Below the pieces are notes generated by a model. That model worked only from the letters and a program-made list of their open reading frames with translations. It did no database searches and was not told where the DNA came from. The translations under genes and the position numbers were made by a program. From contig JAULJL010000021.1 in assembly GCA_030761205.1 (NCBI GenBank), forward strand, positions 12,939,160 through 13,003,159: 64,000 nucleotides of DNA, given 5' to 3'. Origin of the DNA: Fremontodendron californicum. Lineage: Eukaryota; Streptophyta; Magnoliopsida; Malvales; Malvaceae. This document shows, piece by piece, positions 10,427-23,215 of the stretch; position 1 is the first letter of the stretch, and each line of letters starts with the position of its first letter.

Positions 10427-11660
10427 CTCGAGCGGATCAGATACGGATCCTAAATCGACTCGCGACTCAACGTGCGGACCTACCCCTTTAAATACATCAT
10501 TCAAAATTAAGATTAAAATAATTAATAAAATGATTTTTTTAATTTATTCCCGAGCTAATCGGATATGGATCCTAAACCGGCCCGCGAGTTAAGGTGCGGA
10601 CCAACCCCTTAAAATATATCATTTAAAATTAAAATAAAATAATTTTTTTTAACTTTTTCCCCGAGTTGATCGGGTACGAATCCTAAATCAACCCGCGAGT
10701 CAACGTTCGAACTAACACTTTTAAATACATTATTTAAAAATAAATTAATAAAATAAATTTTTTTAACTTTATTTCTTGCGGGTCGGGTACGAATCTTAAA
10801 TCGACCTGCGAGTCAATGTGTGGATCAACCCCTTTAAATACATCATTTAAAAAATAAAATAAAATAATTAATAAAAAACTAAAAATAATTAATAAAATAA
10901 ATTTCTTTTTTAAATTTTTTTTTCAAGCAGGTCGATTACGGATTCTAAATCGATCCACGAGTGAACGTATGGACCAACCCTTTAAAATACACCATTTTAA
11001 ACTTTTTTTTCTCTCGAATGGGTCTGGTACAAATTCTAAATCGATCCGCGAGTCAATGTGTAGACTAATCCCTTTAAATATTAGCTAGGGCGTCTGCATT
11101 GCGGTTTTTATCGTGGGAGACATGATTATAATCAATTTCCTTAAAACCACCTTGGGCTAGGCGTTCAAGCAATTCCTGATAGGGAACGGGTCCCGGACTT
11201 TCCATTCTCCGGTAGCCTGTCTAATTACTAAAAGAGAGTCACCGGTGACTCTAATCTAATGCACCTGGCACCTAAGCTGAGAGCTAACTTCAGTCTGCTT
11301 ATATACGAAATTGAGATACGCAATTGAGATTGCTGGACCAATGCTAGCGGTATGTGAGCTTACCTCTGCCCCTCACCTCCTGTGCTTGAAAGGGACCTAC
11401 AGCTAAAAAAAACGGCTATTTTCGCATTTGGATTGACCTATCGTACATTGAGAAGACCCTGTAACTCGCGTATAGGCATGACAAGAGGCCTTTCAAAATC
11501 CCTCATTAAGAAGCTCATTTCCATGAAAGTAAATCATTTAAAAAAATAAAAAAATAAAAAAAATTAATAAAATAATTTTTTTTTCGATTGGGTCAGGTAT
11601 GAATTTTAAATAAATCCGTGAGTTATTGTGCAGAATAACTCCTTTAAATATATCATTTAA
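10427..11660. repeat. Degenerate ~115-bp tandem array
   Basis: About seven diverged units start near 10427, 10549, 10660, 10773, 10921, 11011 and 11582. Each carries a GGATCCTAAATCGAC-like block, a CCGCGAGTCAACGTG-like block and an AT-rich tail with TTTAAATACATCATTTAA. Spacing is about 90-150 bp. The sixth unit is split by a 450-bp insertion. Confidence 0.75.
11081..11531 (-). pseudogene. Tat-type gypsy RNase H fragment inserted in the tandem array
   Basis: Read on the minus strand, 11255 to 11081 encodes TGDSLLVIRQATGEWKVRD, then after a frameshift GGFKEIDYNHVSHDKNR followed by NADALA. These are the GDS and ADALA landmarks of the RNase H domain of Tat/Ogre-type gypsy polyproteins. The rest of the insertion up to 11531 probably derives from the same element but has no readable frame. 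The insert interrupts a TTTAAATACATCATTTAA word of the array. Confidence 0.65.
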
Positions 11661-12141
11661 AAAAATAAAAAAACAAATTAAAACTGAAAAAGACAAAATT
11701 ATCCCTAATTAAAATTAAAAAAAAAATTAAAATTGAAAAAAATTAAATTTTCCTTAAGAATTTCAATAATATCCTTTAAGTCTTAAGGACTCAAAAATAA
11801 TAATAGTAGATAGCACAAAATCTGTAATGTTTTAATTTAAATTGCAGAAGTCATCCCTGTGTTCAAGTTGAATACGTAACTCTTTTCAATTTATAATGCT
11901 AGTAGGAACAAAAAATTCATGTGCAAAATGTTGTACGCATAAGAATTAAAAATTCAGAAGTTATTATTTGTTATATCTATTGACTTTTGACTCAGACTTT
12001 TAACAGAAGCAAACAAATAAAAAAAAAGTTATTATTTTGTTATATCTATTGACTTTTGACTCAGAATTTTAAAAGAAGCAAACAAATAAAAAAAAAAAAG
12101 GAAAAAAAATTTCAACAGGAAAATCTCGGTAATAAAAATTA
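11661..12141. other. AT-rich spacer with short direct repeat
   Basis: A block of about 45 bp (TATTTGTTATATCTATTGACT...) occurs twice, at about 11963 and 12031, next to the tRNA gene. No protein gene seen. Confidence 0.6.
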
Positions 12142-12214
12142 CACGCCCAGTGGGACTCGAACCCACAATCGCTTGATTAGAAGTCAAGCGCCTTATCCAT
12201 TAGGCCATGGGCGC
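12142..12214 (-). tRNA. tRNA-Arg (anticodon UCU)
   Basis: On the minus strand the sequence starts GCGCCCATGGCC and ends CCCACTGGGCGTG. It folds as a normal cloverleaf: 7-bp acceptor stem with a terminal G-U pair, D arm with GGATAAGG, anticodon stem CTTGA / TCAAG around TTCTAA giving TCT, and T arm GTGGG-TTCGAGT-CCCAC. No intron and no encoded CCA. It decodes AGA codons. A short T run downstream on the minus strand could serve as the Pol III terminator. Confidence 0.95.
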
Positions 12215-12303
12215 TTTGTTTTGCTCTCTTTCTATTAGGTCTCTAATACAGTAGTAGTGGTTTTTTTTGTTCACTCATATTTGATTAAATATTTTGTAAA
12301 ATG

Positions 12304-12867
12304 ACTCGGGTTTTGATCAAAATATCTGGGAGGTCCCTGTACTATATAATCTTATGAAAACTAGTTCCTATATTATAAAACTGAGTAATAATCCTTAATC
12401 TTTTAAAATTGAAGTAAAAGGGTAAAATCAGTAACTAGGCTACATGAACTGTTAAAAAAATGATGCGACATTTAAAATTTGTCAAAATGTTGAAGTGTCA
12501 CTAATAAAATATATTATTTGAAGATAAAGTGGATTAAATAAATAACCAAGTCGTTGCAAATGCCATTATACTGGGATCCAGTTTTCTTCTCTGATTTCTC
12601 CAAATGAGACTTTATTCAGTCCACGTCATTTTAAAATAATATATTTTATTAGTGCCACGTCAGCATTTAACATCCACGTCAGTATTTTAACAGGTTTTAA
12701 ATGTTACGCCAAATCTTTTAACGATTCACGTTAGCCCGGTTACTGATTTTAAATTTTGCTTCAATTTTAAAAGATTAAGGATTAAATTACTCAATTTTAT
12801 AATATAAAGACTAATTTGCATTAGATGATATAGTATAGGGACCTCCAAAGTACTTTGACCCTCGAGT
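12304..12867. mobile_element. Long-palindrome MITE (GGGAGGTCCCTGTAC family)
   Basis: The two halves are inverted copies: left CTGGGAGGTCCCTGTACTA against right ATAGTATAGGGACCTCCA, with matching inner blocks (TTTTAAAATTGAAG / CTTCAATTTTAAAA, and GTAACTAGGC / GCCCGGTTAC). About 560 bp in all. The target duplication was not resolved. Confidence 0.75.
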
Positions 12868-14637
12868 TTTTAAACAAATTAACTCTAAGTTGTTCGATTT
12901 GAAATTCAACAGTTAATTTTTTAAAAAATAATTCCATATTTAAATTTTTATAATTTTAAAATTTTTTCAAAAATAATTTTTTATATTTTAAAAATTAATG
13001 CCACGTTTGCATTTTAATATGATATGACAAGGTGACTTGATAAAAATATACCATGTCTCATCATTTGATTGGTCATTCGTAACGTCATAATCTCGATCTG
13101 GTTAATCGTGTTAAACTGAAGTACCATATTGATACACGATTTGATAAATATATGTACCCATTAGACATTTTTAAAATACAAATATCACATTAAAAGAAAG
13201 TATATACTACAAAAGTCATTTATGACATTATCCCATTTACTTATTTTCAAACCAACATTAATTTATTAAAATTTAATTTTAATAATGCAAAATATGACGT
13301 TTAACACAAGAAAGCACTTACCTTCATAGCTTTTGAGGAAATGAAACTTCTGTTTCACAACTAATTGTTTTGTTTACAACATTGAAATCCTTACTAATAT
13401 TATTTGTATATGTTTTGTTGTTTTGTACTTGGAATCTGTTTTTAAGCTCTAATTTCATAAGTTAAGAATTTGTTTTTGGTTGCTATATATTCTTTGAGTC
13501 ATTCGATAAGATTTGTTTAGAACTTTGTGAATATCAAACTTTAAAGTATCTGAAAATATTCTAATTTGACATCTTTTTGCTTCAGCTCGTGATATTTGAA
13601 TATCATTTTCTTAATTATAATTAGTTTATTTGTTGAGTTTCGTGACTCGTTATACTTTATTTTATTTTTTTAATTAAGTTTGAGATTAGTTTGGATGCAA
13701 ATTTAAATAAAACCAGTGTTTGAATTTTTACGTTGCTTCGGTTTTATTTTCATTGATAATACATTGAATACGATTGCGACACAAAAAAATAACATGAATT
13801 TAAAGTTAAAATTAAATTACTATGATAAACTATACAAAAATATTCCAACTTGATGATAACTTTTATAATAAAATATAAATATAAAATAACACGAATACAC
13901 GAATCAATTCATTATATCTACATTATATGTAAAAAAATTAAGATGAATATCAAGATTTAATTCATTTAGATTATATGGATATCCATCATTTCTATTCATA
14001 TTAAAAAATAATAAAATATAAACCTAATAACTATCATACAATAACTAATAACATCATTTAACATAGTTTTTATTATTATTATTATTATTATTTAATCATC
14101 ATAATATTTTTTCTTGTAATTCAACACCAAAAATATAAATAAAAAAAAAATTACTTACATCAACCCATCTCATATTATTATTTAATAATATAAAATAAAA
14201 ATAATAATGACTTTATTTTTAAAAAAAATAAAGACTCAATTATCATACAATGATACAACATGTGACACAAAATTAAGAGTTATTTGAATAGTTTTACACA
14301 TGAAAATTACATGAAAAATAATTAAAATACGACACGACACGAAAAAATAATATGACTACGACATGAATACACGAACGTGTTGAAATTTATATAAAACGAA
14401 CTTGACATAAAATTGGAAAATATTTGAATAGTGTCAATTAAACACAACACAAATGCGTCAAAATCTATCAACACGACACAAAAAATAACGGGACACAAAA
14501 TTGAGAGTTATTTGAATAGTGCTAATTAGACTTTGCAATTTTGAACCCGACACGAACACAAAAAAATAACTAAAACACAATACAAAAAAAAAAAACACAA
14601 ACACAATATGAATGTGTCAAAATCTATACATAAGTGT

Positions 14638-14675
<38 letters not shown>

Positions 14676-14687
14676 ACAACATGTATA
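12868..14687. other. AT-rich intergenic DNA with degenerate ACACGACACGAA text
   Basis: From about 13770 to 14640 short words such as ACACGACACGAA, GAGAGTTATTTGAATAG and TAAAACACGA recur on both strands, as in an eroded MITE. An (ATT)n run lies near 14070 and (TA)n at 14642-14673, directly before the Tat/Ogre element. No gene seen. Confidence 0.6.
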
Positions 14688-15226
14688 TGTAGACACCCGA
14701 TTTTTGCTCGAGACTCTTAGCCCAATTCTCGGATTGTCATTTCGTTTTATTTCATCTCTCATTTTTTTTTTCCTTATTTTTTCATTGATTTTATATTTTC
14801 TTTTTTATCATTTAATTTAAAATTTCCTTTTTTAATTTTTCCTTCTTTATCCATAATTTAGCCCTAAATCAGTGTCTATTGATTCCTCAATCTGTTCGAC
14901 CGAGATCCTCGATTTTAAAATGGAAATCCCACTATTTTCGATTTTAATCCAAAATTAAGGGAAATTGATAATCCTGGAAATCCGAAAATCAAGCCAAGTC
15001 AAACCAGATCAAATCCTTTCATCCTCGTTAATTTCCATAAATCAAGCAACAAAAGAAGATCGAATCATTTTAAAATTTGATCATTCGAATGTTGTTATAA
15101 AGACGGAACATATCAGAAACAAAGGGGGGAAAGAACACACAGAAAATAGACAGCAAAACAACAAATCAAAAAACCAAAATCGAAAGAATTTTGACAGAGG
15201 GTTTGATTCGGGTTTTAAAGGTTTTT

Positions 15227-16032
15227 TTTTTTTGGATAAGTAAGTGTTTTATTTATCCAGAAAGCAGTTAAACTGCTACATCCAACATCATGTGCAACAT
15301 GTACTTAAAGCTATACATACTTAAACAATACTTGAACAAAACTTAAGACTACTAATCAATCAGGGAACAATAGCAACATACGTCAGCAATACTTAAAGCT
15401 ATACCAGAATGGACAAAGATCCTAGGAAAAAAGAGACAGTCCCCAATCTGCATCCAATCTTCGGTTCACTTCATCAGGACTAATGTTCTTGAGCCCCAAC
15501 AATCGCATTCTGATGATCTCTTTTATCTGCTCAATGATGGCTCCTTGTGTGGATTGAAGGCGATTAAAACACCTATTATTTCTCTCCCTCCAAATCGAGT
15601 AAAGAAAGGCACTCCATGATAAACGCAAAATAACAGAAATGAGAGTTTTTCCTCTGATTCTGTTTACTGCCCATTGCAGCTCTGCTTGCCAGCTCCTTAT
15701 GCTTCTATGAAGTTGACATAAGCATAGTATATGCCCCCAGATTTCCTTTGAATAGTCACATTCGAAAAATATATGATTCCGGGTTTCTTGCTCAGTTTGA
15801 CATAGCTCACATTTGCCATCCACCTCTATGCCCCATGACATCAATCTGTTCTTTGTAGGCAGTTTGTCCAATATAGCCATCCAAGCTACCAGTGCATGGA
15901 GGTGGATGGCAAATGTGAGCTATGTCAAACTGAGCAAGAAACCCGGAATCATATATTTTTCGAATGTGACTATTCAAAGGAAATCTGGGGGCATATATTT
16001 TTCGAATGTGACATAGCTCATATTTTTCGAAT
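15227..16032 (-). mobile_element. 5'-truncated LINE with 5' inversion
   Basis: The poly(A) end is at the left (T run to 15233) and the element is on the minus strand. A perfect 17-bp duplication, GGGTTTTAAAGGTTTTT, flanks it at 15210-15226 and 16033-16049, and the 3' LTR keeps the empty site. From about 15895 to 16003 the LINE sequence is in the opposite orientation, duplicating sequence already present at 15725-15840. The last 30 bp are a patchwork of short pieces. Confidence 0.9.
15422..15880 (-). pseudogene. LINE reverse transcriptase C-terminal zinc-binding region
   Basis: A 152-codon open frame nearly identical to the C-terminus of the LINE copy at 31413-32546. It carries the zf-RVT signature CELC...HIFFEC followed by W and a conserved RERNNR block. 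This is only the tail of a non-LTR RT ORF and has no catalytic RT residues. Confidence 0.85.
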
Positions 16033-17571
16033 GGGTTTTAAAGGTTTTTAGGGCTAGGTTCGTGATTTTGGGAGAATCACACCGTGGGAACCTAGAGAAG
16101 GGTCTGGTGAGGATTCGGTGACCACCCGATGGTCGTTGGAGAAGATCTGGAGGGTGAAAGGTCACGAGTTCAAGTCTAGATCTAGACTTTTTCATTTTGT
16201 TTTTGGGAAAACTAATTAGATATGGGGTTTAGGAAATCAAAAGGAGCATTTTGGTTGAATTTGGAAAATTTCTGGGTTTGGCTGCCGACGGTGAACGACG
16301 ACGGCGCGACGACAGCGAGATGCTAGATTCTGGAATTTCTGAAGAACAGCGACGGCTGTTCTTGGCTAGTTGAGAGAGAGAGAGATTTTTTATTTTTTTA
16401 TTTTTTGGAGAAGAAGGTAAAATGAAAAGAAAAAAAAAACTTTGCTTTTATGTTGAGATAGGTCGGGTAGGATCCACGCGGGTCAACCCCTAGACCCGAC
16501 CCGTTTGCATTTTTTTTTCTTTTTTCATTTATTATTATTCTTAATATTTGTTTTGCAAGTAGATTAATTAATTGTCTTTTATTTAAAGTGTGAATTTTAT
16601 TATGTTTATTAATTGATTTTTTTTTAATTTTGTTTGTTTATTACTTTTTAGCATGATTTTATTTATTTATGTATGTTATTTCTTAATTCGGATATTTAAC
16701 TTAACTTAACTTAACTTAATTAAATTAGATTTTATTTTTAGTTCATATATATTTCACAATAATCAAGAACAAATCGAGACCAATCCGATGATGAAATCTT
16801 GGAAAGTTGCGAATGGTCAATTTCTAAGAATTTTTAGGTGAGGGAAATTTTTAGGTGTCTAACCCGAATGGTGGAAAGTAACCTAAAAGTTTTCCAATAT
16901 TTGAAATCTTTAATTTTATTTTTAATTCATAATATTTTTAATATCAAATTTATTTCCTATTATGATTCTTCATAAGAACGAATGGTTTCTATTGAAGACT
17001 CTTGAGGTTAGGAAAAAATTTAGGTGTCTAACCCGAATGGTGGAAAGTAACCTAAAAGTTTTCCGATATTTTAAATTCTCGACTTTAATTTTAATCCATA
17101 AAATATTTAATAAATTCGACGATGGAGCCTCTTCATAAGAACGAATGGTTTCTATTGAAGACTCTTAAGGTGAGCTAGATTTCAAAAGTCAATCCCGAAT
17201 GGTGGAAAACATTTTTGAAATCTCTCCAATATTTAAATATTTAAGTAATAATAAAAATGAAATTAAATAAATAACATAAAGACCATTTTAATTAATACTT
17301 TTAGGATAACACAAGGCTAATTAGGTACTATCACTAGATAGGTGTTGTGGGGGTGCTAATCCTTCCCAACACGTAATTGAACTCCCGAATCTGTTCTGAA
17401 CGCAGATCAGAACCTATTCTTTTTAAGGTACCTTAGTTGAGCTTAGGACCACTTTAGGAAGAATAGATTCATATAGATGACTAATCACATCTAGTAAATA
17501 AAAAAAATTAGTGGCGACTCCACAATTTGCGTCTAGCTTGTCGAATTCGTTTTTGGTACGTTATGACGGTT

Positions 17572-17589
17572 TGGCGACTCCACTGGGGA
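17572..17589 (+). other. Primer binding site of Tat/Ogre element
   Basis: TGGCGACTCCACTGGGGA, a few bases after the LTR. Ogre-type elements are known to prime from tRNA-Arg with this kind of sequence. Confidence 0.7.
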
Positions 17590-18440
17590 CATTAGAGAGT
17601 CGAGCCATAGTTAGCCTTGTGATACCTTAGGTTCTAATAAATGGTCTTTAATATGTATTTATTTTATTATCCTTTTTGGCATGATTCCTTTGGTGTTTAA
17701 CATTCTTATTTTATTTCAATTATGGGGGCATTTAATTTTGAAATTTAAAGTTTTTGTTCCTTCACACACACTAGACGTGCATGTGCATGACATAAGCCCT
17801 ATACCCGGGCTCGTCCTTTTAGGAGAGGGTAAAGTAACTAAGCTCTCGTGAGGTGATAACCTCCGCATGGGCTAGCGAAACACTCTCGGGTTGTAAAGTA
17901 CCAAAGTTTTCGTGAGGTGATAACCTCCGCAGCAACTTGGAAAATACAACCACCCAAATTGAACCATTTCCTTATGAAGCCTGTAATGGGTGAGGATCGG
18001 GGTGCCTTACTAGTTGGCAAGGATGACAGTGAGGAGCAATTTGGGAACCTTTTAGCTTGGTCGAATATTCTAAACCCAGCATGTAGACAACACTTAAGAG
18101 TCCAAACTTAGGATAGAGCCATGCCAACCTCTTATAGAGAATGACCCGAGTTAAGACACATGAAGGAAAGTCCTTTTCTTTTTTTGAATTTCAGTTTTTT
18201 ACTTTGTTTGTATTTATCTTAATCTGTATTTATTGTGCCTGACATTTAAAATAACTTTATTCTCTCATGCATTTGCATCATTAAACACTTTCTTGTACAT
18301 TCATAATTCATGCATACATGTGGTTTTCACGAAAGCATGAGGTCTAAGTTATAAAAATTATGGTAACAAAGGTTCGAGGATAGCTCAAACAATCAAAGAT
18401 CTTGGGGCATCCCTACTACACTCACTTACAAGCTAAAAGA
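17590..18440 (+). other. Leader region of Tat/Ogre element
   Basis: Untranslated leader between PBS and gag. It contains two copies of CTCGTGAGGTGATAACC / TTCGTGAGGTGATAACC (about 17845 and 17908). No upstream Ogre ORF1 could be recognised, so that ORF is either absent or lost. Confidence 0.5.
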
Positions 18441-19974
18441 ATGGCCGAAGAACAAACCGACAAGATTGAGAGAATGGAAAAGACGCATGAAGAGATGAGA
18501 GACCAGTTAATGGAAATGATGAGGGGATTGGGCAAAGGAAAAGGGAAGTTAGATGAGGCCGTCACACAAGAGAAGGATCAAAATGTTGATGATCATGTGT
18601 ACCCACCTGGGTATGGCCCGTATCCGCAATATGGGCCAACTATTGGAGAACATACTGCTGCGTACCCGAGAATACCATCAGTGACTACCTCCACAATTCC
18701 CGGGGTTCAATGCTTCTGTGCTGGGTTCGAAGACATTAGACTCGATTTACGTTCCTAATTTAGATGATTCAAAAGAATTGGAAGAAGTTGAAGCTTGATT
18801 CAAGAGAAAATTATGAGTCTCAGAAGATGAATCTTTTAGAAGAGAGGCTTCGGGCTGTTGAAGGAATGGACTTTTTTGGGTCCATAGATACTGCAGGACT
18901 TTGCTTGGTACCTGAAGTTGTCATCCCGCCAAAGTTCAAGACTCCGGACTTTGAGAAGTACAATGGCACAACTTGTCCTGTAACTCATGCTACCATGTAT
19001 TGCAGGAAGATGGCTGCTCATTCACAAGATGACAAGTTGTTGATTCATGTCTTTCAGGATAGTCTGGCAAGATTGGCAGCCAGATGGTACGTCCAGCTTG
19101 ACAAGAATCACATTCGCTCATGGAAAAAATTGGCAAGGGCATTCATAGCCTAGTACAAACACATTGTTGATATGGCCCCAGATCGTTTGTCCTTGCAGAG
19201 CATGAAAAAGAAACCTACTAAGAGCTTCAAAGAGTATGCCCAAAGATGGAGGGATGCGACTGTCCAGGTCCAACCACCTCTCACTGAGAAGGAAACTACT
19301 ATTTTGTTCGTCAGCACTCTTCAAGCACCATACTATGACAAAATGATTGGGAATGCCACTAAAGATTTTGCTGATATGGTGATTTTTGGAGAAATCATAG
19401 AAAACACTATCAAAAGTGGAAAGCTTGAAGTTGGGGAGAAATCCAACACGAAGAAAAGCGAGGTATCCAAGAACAAAGAAGGAAAAGCCCAAGCTGTGAA
19501 TAATGAGGGGCAATATGTTGGAAACATTCCTCTTCACTATTCATACCCCACGTACCAACCTTACAACCCTGCCATAAACAATGTTGCACTAAACTATTAT
19601 CCGTCAATGCCACAACCAAAGTTTCACTATCAAATGCCTAGCCCAACATCCAGATCATCAGTTAGACCCGCAGCTCAACCAAATAATCCAATGAGTAATT
19701 CGAGAAGACAACAAAATAGACGAGATAGAACTCCATTGAGCCAATCCCGATGTCGTACACAGATTTACTCCCCCAGCTCATCCAAGAGCATCTAGTTTCA
19801 CCAATCCATTCGGAACTGCTAAAGCCTCCTTACCCTGAGGGTCATGATGCCAATGCTATATATGGTTATCATATTGGCATATCAACCCATTCCATAGACG
19901 AATGCGGAGCTTTGAAGCGAAAGGTGCAAAATTTAGTCAAAACAGGTCAACTGAATTTTGAAGAGAAGACATAG
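18441..19974 (+). pseudogene. gag: Tat/Ogre gag, frameshifted and interrupted
   Basis: Recognisable in order: a coiled-coil N-terminus (EEQTDKIERMEKTHEEM); an IPPKFKTPDFEKYNGTTCP block; a FQDSLARLAARWY core; then, after a TAG at 19151-19153, the MAPDRLSLQSM and SFKEYAQRWRDATVQVQPPL blocks diagnostic of Tat/Ogre gag. After a further frameshift near 19750 comes the DLLPQLIQEHLVSP-to-HSIDECGALK tail. At least two frameshifts and one stop break it. The capsid-like domain would coat the RNA genome; no complete product is possible. Confidence 0.85.
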
Positions 19975-22650
19975 TTAAATGCTGGTGGAAATTCTTCGTC
20001 GGACCATGGAGGGGCATGATGGAAGAAAGGTTGTGAGGAGACATTTGAGTTGTTTGTTATCCTTGAACTTTTCTTAGGATCCTCAAGTACTTGTGTCTGA
20101 AAGCATTAAGGGGATCTTTTATGATTAAACTTAATTTGTATTTTATCATTTCAATAAATTGACAAGTTTAATGCATTTTTCATTTTCTCTATTCTTTCTT
20201 CTTTTGGTTTATCCTTTCAATTTCATCCATTTCAACTTTCTAAATGATAAATGTGAAGACAATCGTGGCAATAATCTGAGATTCAATTTTGAAAATTATA
20301 TCCATATTGGTGCACTTAAGCATAGAGACTAGATATTGCCATTTGATTTGATGAGATTATTATGGTAAAAAAGAAAGATGAAAGTTGATATGTAGTTTTG
20401 GCAAGATTGGTAGAATTGATTCACAAGTATGATGAATTGTTGTAGGACTCCTTCACAATTTGTGGTGAATATCTGTAAGCTTGTCATTTTTTTTAATAAA
20501 GGTTCTTCAATGAGAATGTTCACATTTGAGATGATAAATGGCCATCTTTCTTTTATCATTCACACAAATAAAGTTATCCATTTTCTACCCATTTTGAGCC
20601 TTTAAATTTTTTTCAATAGAAACCCAACCAAGGTTCACCTTCCACCCTGGGGGGCAAAATTTAGAAAGAAATCTGTTTGCAAAAAAGAAGCAAAGGTTGT
20701 ATGAGATTTTGGGGGCAAAGAAAGTTCTCTTTCTTGAAAGAAAAAAGATAAGTGAATGGTGAACAAAAAAGAAAAGTGAATGATGATGGGAAAAAGGTGT
20801 GTGAAAAAAAAAAGAAAAAAAAAGGTGATTGATGAAAGAAAAAAAGTGATGAAAGAGATATAAAAGTTGACTCTTCGAAGAAATGATCATTGGTTTACAA
20901 CCCTTAAACACTTGTTTTAGCCTATTTTATCCATTCTTTCTTGACCCTAAACCTAGGCCTACGTTACGTACCTGTTAAAGACCATTTTGATCAAATATGA
21001 ATGTTCGAATTGAAGAATCCTATTTTGAATTATGACATGATTGTGATTTCATCAAAAGACAATGAAGCTTAGATGCTTGAAAACAGCTCCAAAGAAGAAA
21101 GAGAAGACTTGGAACACTTTGATATGCTCAATTGCCTCCATGAAGATGGATGCGAATACATGATGAGAAAAGTTTGCACTTGACACTTTGAAAATGAGAA
21201 TTAGTTTTGAATAAGCTTCTCTTGAATCACAAGACTATTGGAGACGATGGAAGATCAAGTTGTGGAGTCTTATGAAAGGAAAAGTTTTTTTTTCGAGTGA
21301 AGCATTATTTTGAAAAAATGAATGAAGATGGTTTGCCAAACACTGTAGAGGAATGCTTATTTTGACAAGAAAAAGGGGAAAGAACAAAAAAAAAAAAAAA
21401 AAAAAGAGAGAAAATGAGAATTCAAATTGAAAACCAAAAGGGCAGTTTGAGTCATAGGGAAAAATCTAAGTTGAAAACCTGAAAGGGCGGCTTAGGTACA
21501 AGAAAGACCAGTATTGTTTGAAAATTTCACTGGGGTAAGATTTGGTCCGATAGCTCAGAAAGATCGAGATACCGATTGGATTGATTTTCGAAAAAGAATC
21601 ATGGATTAATTTGCTCAAGATTGTGAACATATTTATTATTTAGGATGTTGAGACCCTATCCAAATATACTTGTGATAATTCCTTGATTTGCCCATTGTGC
21701 TTTGACATGATTTGTCCTTTTCCTTTCAATGATAAAGACCCATTTTTCCAATTTACTTTGCTTCTTACCACTTTTTGTTGCCTACTTTGCATCCCCTAAT
21801 GAATAGAGAAAATGTGTGATGCATTGCATTTGTCATGAAATTGGAATGATGATTAATACATTAAAATGATAAATCATGAAAGATCCTTGCATTACTTTGA
21901 TAAGAAATTTGAGGATAACATTTTGGGGCAAGAAGAATGCTGATATAAATGACCGCTGTCAAGAAAAACTCATGGGTTTTCATTTATATGAAGAGTGATT
22001 GGAGTCAATGGGTGACCAATCAAGCACATGATTATGCACCATCATCATTGAAGATGTTCCATTGCCATACTTCACGTTTGAATGTATTTGAAGATGACAT
22101 TTAGGGGCAGAAAAAAGAATGAGATAAATGATAAACCTAGAAACATACAAATGTTCAAGATCTGGGAATCAAAGGAGATACCTTTTCAGCAAACAAAACA
22201 TGATGAGATCAACGAAGGATCATTCCAGTTATGGAACTTGCTAGCCAGTTCTTAAGATATATATTTGGAATATAATAAGAAGATGAAAAGAAAAAGCTTG
22301 AGAATCCTTGTTACCACGTTTGAAGGTACATGATTTTGTTTTTGGAGCATTTGTATTTCAGGTATTTTATTACATTCATGACATTCACCTTATGCATTGC
22401 GTTACATGGCATTCACTTCATGCAATTTCATTACATGGCATGCATTTAGCATATAAGAAAGTTTTTAGTTTGGATTTTTGAAATTTGAAATCATTTTTCT
22501 TCAAGGTAAAACTTTTTGAATCTCAGTTGAATGATTTTTGAAGGTAAAATTTTTGAATCTTGATTGAGGATATTTTTAAGATAAATTTTTGAACCCCGTT
22601 TGGAAGATTTTGTAAGATAAATTTTTTAGAAAATTAGATGAGATTTTAAA
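19975..22650 (+). other. Pol-less internal region of Tat/Ogre element
   Basis: Where pol should lie there is only AT-rich sequence with long A runs (for example 21387-21405) and purine-rich tracts. Words such as ACCCTAAACCTAGGCCTACG near 20944 resemble the region between pol and the 3' LTR in Ogre elements, suggesting the deletion removed pol cleanly. No protein domain recognised. Confidence 0.55.
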
Positions 22651-22693
22651 ACCTCTCTACGGGAGTATTTTGAAACTGGATAAGACTTCAAAA

Positions 22694-23215
22694 CCTCTCA
22701 CGATAATGTTTCCAAAACCTCTCACGAGGATGTTTCCAAAACCTCTCACGAGGATATTTCCAAATCCTCTCACGAGGATGTTTCCAAAGCTTCTCACGAG
22801 GATTTTCTCAAAGCCTCTCACGAGGATGTCTGTAAAGCCTCTCATGAGGAAATTCTCAAAGCCTCTCACGAGTTTGTTCTCAAAGCCTCTCACGAGGATG
22901 TCTGTAAAGCCTCTCACGAGGATGTTTTTGAATCCTCTCACGAAGACGTCTGCAAAACCTCTCATAAGGATGTTTCCAAAGCCTCTCACGAGGACGTTCT
23001 CAAAACCTCTCACGAGGATGTTCTCAAAGCCTCTCACGAGGATTTCTCAAAGCTTCTCACGAGGATGTTTGTAAAACCTCTCTTGAGGAGTATTTTTAAG
23101 TAGAATAAGATTTTAAAACCTATGAGATTTTCAAAGCCTCTCACGAGGATGCTTTTAGAGCCTCTCACGAGGATATTTCCAAAGCCTCTCACAAGGATGT
23201 CTCCAGATCCCCTTT
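22694..23215. repeat. 24-bp minisatellite inside Tat/Ogre element
   Basis: About 17 head-to-tail units of 24 bp (CCTCTCACGAGGATGTTTCC plus four bases) to about 23095, then a 30-bp break and three or four more to 23215. Because 24 is a multiple of three and the unit lacks stops, frames stay open on both strands, which is not evidence of coding. It is followed to about 23370 by three units with TTTATGCCTCGTTGGGAGGAGCATTT-like text of about 60 bp. Confidence 0.9.

Larger units (their letters stand above)
14688..17563 (+). repeat. 5' LTR of Tat/Ogre element (interrupted by a LINE)
   Basis: 2876 bp including an 806-bp LINE and its 17-bp duplication, so about 2.05 kb net, close to the 2125-bp 3' LTR. 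It contains (TTAAC)n near 16700 and three tandem ~150-bp units at about 16790-17225 with the words GTGTCTAACCCGAATGG and GAACGAATGGTTTC. It ends ACGTTA where the 3' copy ends ACGTCA. Confidence 0.85.

Noticed and set aside
22657..23074. Two overlapping 126- and 134-codon frames on opposite strands with repeated RGF and PLTRMF units
   Set aside because: Produced by the 24-bp minisatellite; both strands stay open because the unit is a multiple of three and lacks stops.
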